Positions 58,959 to 64,000 of a DNA stretch of 64,000 nt are shown piece by piece. Location: contig NZ_CP128846.1 of the NCBI RefSeq assembly GCF_030388665.1, positions 4,662,501 to 4,726,500 on the forward strand. Direction: 5' to 3'. The notes under the pieces were generated by a model. It was not told the origin of the DNA. It did no database searches and was given only the letters and a program-made list of their open reading frames with translations. Within the stretch, counting starts at the first letter, position 1. Every line of letters begins with the position of its first letter. A program made the translations under genes and the position numbers. The DNA is from Streptomyces flavofungini. Lineage in GTDB: Bacteria; Actinomycetota; Actinomycetes; Streptomycetales; Streptomycetaceae.

Positions 58959-59729
58959 ATGGACGAACCCGCGCGGCACAGCGTGGACATCGAGGGTCGT
59001 CAGCTGTCGTGCCTCGACTTCGGAGGGAGCGGGCAGCCGCTCCTCGCGCTGCACGGCCATTTCGCGGACGGGCGGACCTTCGCCGCGCTCGCACGTGCAC
59101 TCGGGCCGCGCTGGCGGCTGATCGCGCCGGATCAGCGGGGCCACGGCTGGTCGGAGCGGGCGGCGGAGGTCTCTCGGGACGGTTACGTCGGGGACGCCGT
59201 GGCCGTTCTCGAGCACTTCGGCCTGACGGACGTCGTGGTGCTCGGCCACTCCCTCGGTGGTGTCAACGCCTATCAGCTCGCGGCGCGGCATCCGCGTCTC
59301 GTCCAGGCTCTCGTCATCGAGGACATCGGCGCGGAGGTCGACGGTGACCTGTCCTTCTGCCTGTCGTGGCCGCACCGTGTCCCCACGCGAGCGGCGCTGA
59401 TCGAAACGCTCGGCGACTCGGCCCAGTATGTCGAGGACGCCGTCCGGGAGTACCCGGACGGGTGGGGGCTGGTCTTCGAGGCGAGGGACATGGTTCTGTC
59501 CCAGGAACTCCTCAATGGCGACCACTGGGGTGACTGGCTTGCCAGTGTGTGCCCCGCGCTCCTGGTCCACGGCCGCCACAGCACTGTCCTCAGCGGTCGT
59601 CATGCCAAGGACATGGCCGCGCGCCGCCCCCGTACGCAACTCGTCGAGCTGGCGACCGGGCACACCGTGCGGGAGAGCGACTCGATGGGGTTCGCCGCCG
59701 CGGTCCGGGGCTTTCTGGATGGTTTGTGA
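58959..59729 (+). CDS. alpha/beta hydrolase
   Basis: This 256-residue protein starts at ATG 58959 (MDEPARHSVDIEGRQLSCLDFGGSGQPLLALHGHFADGRTFA). The oxyanion motif is LHGHF, APDQRGHGWSE follows, and the nucleophile elbow is GHSLGG. LVHGRHSTVLS lies near the acid residue and LATGHTVRE carries the catalytic His. The substrate is unknown. Confidence 0.9.
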   Translation: MDEPARHSVDIEGRQLSCLDFGGSGQPLLALHGHFADGRTFAALARALGPRWRLIAPDQRGHGWSERAAEVSRDGYVGDAVAVLEHFGLTDVVVLGHSLGGVNAYQLAARHPRLVQALVIEDIGAEVDGDLSFCLSWPHRVPTRAALIETLGDSAQYVEDAVREYPDGWGLVFEARDMVLSQELLNGDHWGDWLASVCPALLVHGRHSTVLSGRHAKDMAARRPRTQLVELATGHTVRESDSMGFAAAVRGFLDGL

Positions 59730-59771
59730 GGAGGGGGACGCCGATGGGCATTGGTAGGGGTGCACAGCGGC

Positions 59772-59785
59772 GTTTCACGTGAAAC
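59772..59785. other. parS: parS site 11
   Basis: Perfect GTTTCACGTGAAAC between two genes on the same strand, 43 bp after the hydrolase stop. Confidence 0.97.
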
Positions 59786-59857
59786 ATGTCTTGCCAGGTC
59801 AGGCGGCGGTGTTGGAAATGACTCGACGTGCGCCAACCGCACGTATGGACTGGCTCC

Positions 59858-61231
59858 ATGACTCATGAAGAGCTCCTTCCGAGCACCCGCCGGTCTCTGA
59901 TCCATCGCATCGCCACCGCTCAGGCGGAGGGGCGGGCCCCTTCGCTGGTCGCCGCGATCGCCCGGAACGGTGAGTTGGTGTGGACCGGGGCCCGCACCTC
60001 GGTGGCGAGCCACGCACCGGACGAGAACGTTCAGTACCGCATCGGATCGATCACCAAGACGTTCACCGCTGTCCTCGTGATGCGGCTGCGTGACGAGGGC
60101 GTGCTCGACCTCTCTGACCCGTTGGAGAAGCATCTGCCGGGCACCGGGGCGGGCGAGGTGACGATCGCGGAACTGCTCGCACACACAGGTGGGTTGGGAG
60201 CTGAGACACCGGGTGTCTGGTGGGAGCGCAGTTCGGCCTCGCTGCGCCCCGAGCTGAGTGACGTGCTCGGCGAACAGCCCTTCAAACATCCCGTCGGGCG
60301 TCGTCATCACTACTCCAACCCCGGCTACACGCTGCTCGGTTCGCTGGTGGAGGCGTTGCGTGGTGAGCCGTGGGAGGACGTCCTGCGGCGAGAGGTTTTG
60401 GAGCCGCTCGGCCTGACCCGTACTAGCGGCCACCCCCAGGCACCCCACGCCGATGGCTGGGCCGTACACCCGTGGGCGGACGTGCTGCTGCCCGAACCCA
60501 CCGAGGACCTGGGGCTGATGGCACCGGCCGGACAGCTGTGGTCCACCACTGCCGACCTCGCGCGGTTCGGCGTCTTCCTGATGCAGGGCGACGACCGGGT
60601 GCTCGGTGCGGATTCCGTCCGCGAGATGAGGACGCCGGCGGCGCCCGCGGAGACCGGGAACTGGGAGCGGACGTACGGCCTTGGCGTGGATCTGGTCGGC
60701 GGAAAGGGATACACGCTGGCCGGTCACTCGGGTTCGCTTCCCGGGTTCATCGCGTCGCTGTGGACGAGTGAGAAGGACGGGCTGGCGGCGGTGGTCCTTG
60801 CCAACTGCACCTCCGGGCCGCCGGTGGCCCTCGTGGCTGCGGAACTCCTGCAGATCGTGGCGGAGGCCGAGCCGCGCATTCCCGAGCCGTGGCAGCCGCT
60901 GCCGGAGGTCGATCCGGCGGTCCTTGAGCTGGCCGGGCCCTGGTATTGGGGGACCAACGCGTCCGTGCTGCGCCTCGCGGCCGACGGCGCGGTCGAGGTG
61001 GGGCCGCTGTCGGGTGTGGGGCGTGCGTCCCGGTTCCGGCCCAACGGGGACGGTACGTGGACGGGGCTCGACGGCTACTTCGCGGGTGAGCGGCTTGAGG
61101 CTGTGCGGCGGGCGGACGGCTCGGTGAGCCATCTCGACCTCGCGTCGTTCGTCTTCACGCGCGAGCCGTACGAGGCGGGGGCGCCGGTGCCGGGCGGGGT
61201 GGACCCGGAGGGGTGGCGCGGCCTCGCGTAA
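59858..61231 (+). CDS. serine hydrolase, beta-lactamase class C fold
   Basis: This 457-residue protein starts at ATG 59858 (MTHEELLPSTRRSLIHRIATAQAEG). The S-x-x-K motif is in GSITKTFTAVLVMRL, the Y-x-N motif in HHYSNPGYTLLGSLVEAL, and AGHSGSLPGFIASLW is in the place of the K-T/S-G box. No signal peptide is visible, so it is probably a cytoplasmic esterase or peptidase rather than a secreted beta-lactamase. The C-terminal 130 residues form an extra beta domain. Confidence 0.88.
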   Translation: MTHEELLPSTRRSLIHRIATAQAEGRAPSLVAAIARNGELVWTGARTSVASHAPDENVQYRIGSITKTFTAVLVMRLRDEGVLDLSDPLEKHLPGTGAGEVTIAELLAHTGGLGAETPGVWWERSSASLRPELSDVLGEQPFKHPVGRRHHYSNPGYTLLGSLVEALRGEPWEDVLRREVLEPLGLTRTSGHPQAPHADGWAVHPWADVLLPEPTEDLGLMAPAGQLWSTTADLARFGVFLMQGDDRVLGADSVREMRTPAAPAETGNWERTYGLGVDLVGGKGYTLAGHSGSLPGFIASLWTSEKDGLAAVVLANCTSGPPVALVAAELLQIVAEAEPRIPEPWQPLPEVDPAVLELAGPWYWGTNASVLRLAADGAVEVGPLSGVGRASRFRPNGDGTWTGLDGYFAGERLEAVRRADGSVSHLDLASFVFTREPYEAGAPVPGGVDPEGWRGLA

Positions 61232-61312
61232 GTCGTCCGAAGACCGGAAGGGCCGCGCGGGCTCACCTGAGCCATCCAAGGAGGGCCCGGAGGAGGTCAG
61301 GCTCGCGTAAGT

Positions 61313-61356
61313 CGTCGGGGTTGTCCTGTTTCACGTGAAACAGGACAACCCCGACG
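61313..61356. terminator. 44-bp perfect palindrome with parS at its centre
   Basis: Arms 61313-61334 and 61335-61356 match without error (outer part CGTCGGGGTTGTCCT and complement around parS). It lies in the convergent gap between the serine hydrolase and the acetyltransferase, so it is probably both a two-way terminator and a ParB site. Confidence 0.72.
61328..61341. other. parS: parS site 12
   Basis: Perfect GTTTCACGTGAAAC at the centre of the 44-bp palindrome. Confidence 0.97.
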
Positions 61357-61395
61357 CGCGTCGTTCCGGCCGGAGGCCGTCCACCGCTCACGCGC

Positions 61396-61848
61396 TTAGA
61401 GCTGAAGCTTGAAGCCCACGTGCGAGGCCGTGAAGCCCAGACGCTCGTAGAAGCGGTGCGCGTCGGTGCGCTTGGCGTCCGAGGTCAGCTGCACCAGCTG
61501 GCAGCCCTGCCGCCGGGACTCGTCCACGGCCCACTCGATGAAGCGGGTGCCGAGCCCGCTGCCCCGCTCGTTGGCGTGCACGCGGACCGCCTCGATGATC
61601 GAGCGGACCGCGCCCTTGCGGGAGAGGCCCGGCACGATGGTGAGCTGCAGCGTGCCCACCACGCGGTCTTCGCGCACGGCGACGACCAGGTTCTGGTTCG
61701 GATCCTCGGCGAGACGCTCGAACGCCGCCAGATACGGCGTGAGGTCGTCCGGGGACTCGCGCTGGGCACCCAAGGGGTCGTCGGCGAGCATCGCCACGAT
61801 CGCGGGGATGTCATCGGGCACGGCGGGTCGTATCTCAAGATCTCCCAT
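61396..61848 (-). CDS. GNAT-family acetyltransferase
   Basis: This 150-residue protein starts at ATG 61848 (MGDLEIRPAVPDDIPAIVAMLADDPLGAQRE). The acetyl-CoA loop reads VRVHANERGSGLGTRFIEWAVDESRRQGC, and DAHRFYERLGFTASHVGFKLQL closes the fold. The substrate is not known. It lies 72 bp after the marR gene on the same strand. Confidence 0.92.
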   Translation of the reverse strand: MGDLEIRPAVPDDIPAIVAMLADDPLGAQRESPDDLTPYLAAFERLAEDPNQNLVVAVREDRVVGTLQLTIVPGLSRKGAVRSIIEAVRVHANERGSGLGTRFIEWAVDESRRQGCQLVQLTSDAKRTDAHRFYERLGFTASHVGFKLQL

Positions 61849-61920
61849 TGCCGCAGCCTATGCGGGCGCCGATCGGGCGGGCGGAGCCAGGGGGTGCGCG
61901 GGCCAGGAACAGGGCCTGGC

Positions 61921-62379
61921 CTAGGCAGGTGCGCGGACCGCCTCGACCGCCTGGACCAGCGGCGCCAGCTCGGGGTTCTTGGCGGCCTCGTCCAGGGCCT
62001 CGCGCAGCGCCGCGTCATTGGTGGGGCGGGCCTCCCTGAGGAGCGCGGCCCCGCTCTCGCTGACGTCGGTGTAGATGCCGCGCCGGTCGGTGGGGCACAG
62101 GTAGCGCGAGAGGAGTCCGCGCTCTTCCAGGCGGGTGACCAGGCGTGTGGTGGCGCTCTGGCTGAGGACGACGGCGTCGGCGACCTGCTTCATCTGCAGA
62201 TGGCCGCCCTCGCCGTCGTGCTGGCGGTTCAGGACGTCGAGCAGGCTGTACTCCCGCACGCTCAGGCCGTGCTTGGCCTGCAAGGCCCGCTCGACATGGG
62301 CCTCGATCTTGCCGTGGAGCAGGGAGAGAGCGCACCAGCCCTGGGCGAGGGCGGTGAGTGCGGGGTCTGTCGCTGTCAT
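61921..62379 (-). CDS. MarR-family transcriptional regulator
   Basis: This 152-residue protein starts at ATG 62379 (MTATDPALTALAQGWCALSLLHGKIEAHVERALQAKHGLSVREYSLLDVL), with GGAGGAAC upstream. The winged HTH reads MKQVADAVVLSQSATTRLVTRLEERGLLSRYLCPTDRRGIYTDVSESGAALL, including the D-R-R wing. It is divergent from the MFS exporter, a standard MarR layout, and probably represses it. Confidence 0.93.
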   Translation of the reverse strand: MTATDPALTALAQGWCALSLLHGKIEAHVERALQAKHGLSVREYSLLDVLNRQHDGEGGHLQMKQVADAVVLSQSATTRLVTRLEERGLLSRYLCPTDRRGIYTDVSESGAALLREARPTNDAALREALDEAAKNPELAPLVQAVEAVRAPA

Positions 62380-62540
62380 GACTGTTCCTCCGTCTTCCTG
62401 CGCTTCCTGCGTCCTGGACGCCTTCCTGCGGCTCGGACGGGCCTCGTGGTGCAGCTGCTCTCCCATGCCGGCCCGTGCCCGGCCGCGCCCGCGTCCTTGA
62501 GCGGTTGCGTCCAGGATAGTCCACCGCTGCAATATCCAGC

Positions 62541-62600
62541 GCTTGCAAGTAACCCGCGTATGCAACTATTGTGTACGCACGTTAAGCGCACTTGCAACCG
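62541..62600. promoter_or_regulatory. MarR-MFS control region
   Basis: TTGCAA (62543-62548) and TATTGT (62567-62572) with an 18-bp spacer look like the MFS promoter. TTGCA (62543-62547) and TGCAA (62561-62565) form an inverted repeat over it, and TTGCAA recurs at 62592-62597. These are candidate MarR operators. Confidence 0.5.
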
Positions 62601-62616
62601 TCTGGAAGGTAGTTCC

Positions 62617-63828
62617 ATGCCTCTCGCGCTTCTGGCCCTCGCGATCGGGGCCTTCGGAATCGGCACCACGGAGTTCGTGATCATGGGATTGCTGCCCGAG
62701 GTCGCAGGTGACTTCGACGTCTCCATCCCGACCGCCGGTCTGCTCGTCACCGGATACGCCCTCGGTGTCGTCGCCGGAGCCCCGCTCATGACCGTCCTCG
62801 GCCAGCGGATCTCCCGCAAACGAATGCTGATGCTCCTGATGGGCCTCTTCATCGCGGGCAATCTGCTCTCCGCCATCGCCCCCAGCTTCGGCGTGATGCT
62901 CGCGGGCCGTGTCGTCGCCTCGCTCGCCCACGGTGCCTTCTTCGGGATCGGTTCGGTCGTCGCGGCCGAGCTCGTCGCTCCGGAGAAGAAGGCGGGTGCG
63001 ATCGCCATGATGTTCACGGGTCTGACCGTGGCCAACGTGGTCGGTGTGCCGCTCGGCACGTTCGTCGGCCAGGTCGTCGGCTGGCGCGTCACCTTCGTCA
63101 TCGTCGCCGCCCTCGGCGTCCTCGGCCTCGCCGGTATCGCCAAGCTCGTGCCGGACCTGCCCAAGCCCGAGGGTGTACGGCTCCGCGACGAGGTGGGCGC
63201 CTTCCGCAACGTACAGGTGCTCCTCGCCATGGCGATGACCGTCCTCGGCTTCGGCGGCGTCTTCGCGGCCATCACCTACATCACGCCGATGATGACGGAC
63301 GTCGCGGGATACGCGGACTCCTCCGTGACCTGGCTCCTGGTCCTCTTCGGCCTCGGCATGGTCGGCGGCAACCTGATCGGCGGCAAGTTCGCCGACCGCG
63401 CGCTGATGCCGATGCTGTACATCTCGCTCGGCGCCCTCGCCGTCGTGCTCGCCCTGTTCACGGTCACCGCGCACAACAAGGTCGCCGCAGCCGTCTCCGT
63501 CGCGCTGATCGGTGCCCTCGGCTTCGCCACCGTGCCGCCGCTGCAGAAGCGGGTCCTCGACCAGGCCGCCGCCGCGCCGACGCTCGCCTCCGCCGCCAAC
63601 ATCGGCGCCTTCAACCTCGGCAACGCCCTCGCGGCCTGGCTCGGCGGCTTCGTGATCTCCGCAGGCTTCGGCTACACGGCCCCGAACTGGGTGGGCGCCG
63701 CACTCGCCGCCTCCGCCCTCGGCCTGGCCGTCCTCTCAGCCGTCCTGGAGCGCCGGTCCACCTCCCCCGGCAAGGTCGTCGCCGGCGCTGTCCCCCTGAC
63801 CGAGGCCCCGACGCCCGTCCACCACTGA
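62617..63828 (+). CDS. MFS exporter (DHA1/AraJ type)
   Basis: This 403-residue protein starts at ATG 62617 (MPLALLALAIGAFGIGTTEFVIMGLLPEVAGDFDVSIPTAGLLVTGYALGVVAGAPLMTVLGQRISRKRMLMLLMG). Twelve helices are visible; GTTEFVIMGLLP is the mark of the AraJ/chloramphenicol-resistance-like group. It ends in a short polar tail. It probably exports drugs or sugars under MarR control. Confidence 0.93.
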   Translation: MPLALLALAIGAFGIGTTEFVIMGLLPEVAGDFDVSIPTAGLLVTGYALGVVAGAPLMTVLGQRISRKRMLMLLMGLFIAGNLLSAIAPSFGVMLAGRVVASLAHGAFFGIGSVVAAELVAPEKKAGAIAMMFTGLTVANVVGVPLGTFVGQVVGWRVTFVIVAALGVLGLAGIAKLVPDLPKPEGVRLRDEVGAFRNVQVLLAMAMTVLGFGGVFAAITYITPMMTDVAGYADSSVTWLLVLFGLGMVGGNLIGGKFADRALMPMLYISLGALAVVLALFTVTAHNKVAAAVSVALIGALGFATVPPLQKRVLDQAAAAPTLASAANIGAFNLGNALAAWLGGFVISAGFGYTAPNWVGAALAASALGLAVLSAVLERRSTSPGKVVAGAVPLTEAPTPVHH

Positions 63829-63849
63829 CCACACCCCGCACGACCCCGC

Positions 63850-63909
63850 TGCGGGTCCCCCGGGATCCCACATGCCTCCGGTGATGCGGGTCCCCCGAGA
63901 CCCCACATG
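63850..63909. repeat. imperfect 25-bp direct repeats after the MFS gene
   Basis: 63850-63874 and 63885-63909 share TGCGGGTCCCCCG and end in CCCACATG with two mismatches overall; weaker copies follow to about 63960. The window ends with a ribosome site (AAGGAG at 63992-63997), so another plus-strand gene starts just outside. Confidence 0.6.
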
Positions 63910-64000
63910 ACCCCCGATCCGGGCCCATCCGGGATCCCGCACCACACACCGGATCCCCCGCCCCGGGGAACCCCTCCCCGGCAGAACCCCCAAGGAGAAA

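Noticed and set aside
58727..58990. 87-codon minus-strand frame before the hydrolase
   Set aside because: It overlaps the hydrolase start and has no ribosome site or recognisable motif.

Overview
The window is the replication-origin region of a Streptomyces chromosome (or a very close relative). The evidence is high G+C, frequent GTG/TTG starts, the order gyrA-gyrB-dciA-recF-gnd-dnaN-oriC-dnaA-rpmH-rnpA-yidD-yidC-jag-rsmG-parA-parB, an origin packed with DnaA boxes, many perfect parS sites, and a DnaA with a very long linker. From memory, the gene order follows the S. coelicolor SCO3872-SCO3911 block closely. All function calls are from reading the sequence and recalled family knowledge; nothing was searched.

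Layout. (1) 1-2647 is accessory DNA: a C-terminal gene fragment, an unrecognised acidic protein, an unrecognised export-type protein followed by a small membrane protein, and a decayed regulator. (2) 2648-7483 is a small, decayed actinobacterial integrative element (pSAM2/SLP1 type) in the 3' half of tRNA-Ile(GAT). It has 45-bp att repeats, a frameshifted RepSA-type replication gene, an intact excisionase, an integrase with an in-frame stop, an S1-domain cargo gene and no transfer gene. (3) 7441-20334 (mostly minus strand): tRNA-Ile, DUF3566, gyrA, gyrB, dciA, recF, gnd, dnaN, oriC and dnaA. (4) 20712-26780 (plus): rpmH, rnpA, yidD, yidC, jag, rsmG, parA, parB. (5) 27119-38381: an acetyltransferase, then on the minus strand trxA/trxB with a textbook SigR promoter, an anti-sigma/ECF sigma pair, a pseudokinase, murJ and a DUF6049 protein. 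(6) 38546-51694: cca, an LppU/SCO3897-like protein (apparently frameshifted), an MFS exporter, inositol-phosphate synthase with its PadR regulator, a class A PBP, a GT87 mannosyltransferase, an alanine-racemase-like protein, femX and a small membrane protein. (7) 51960-57163: rpsF-ssb-rpsR-rplI, a MATE exporter and dnaB. (8) 57217-64000: a PAP2 protein, alpha/beta hydrolase, beta-lactamase-fold hydrolase, acetyltransferase, MarR regulator and a divergent MFS exporter.

Themes. Replication start (dnaA, dnaN, dnaB, dciA, ssb), segregation (parAB plus 12 parS sites, all on the parAB side of oriC) and cell-envelope growth (murJ, PBP, femX, alr-like, sigM, yidC) sit together. Thiol and redox balance is represented by trxAB with its SigR promoter and by inositol synthesis, the start of mycothiol production.

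Most unusual observations: three parS sites lie at the centre of 42-44 bp perfect palindromes in convergent gene gaps, where the same DNA looks like a two-way terminator; two other parS sites are read through as Val-Ser-Arg-Glu-Thr inside parA and an anti-sigma gene; a second cluster of DnaA boxes precedes dnaB; and the integrative element is crippled in both rep and int but has kept its tRNA and att structure.
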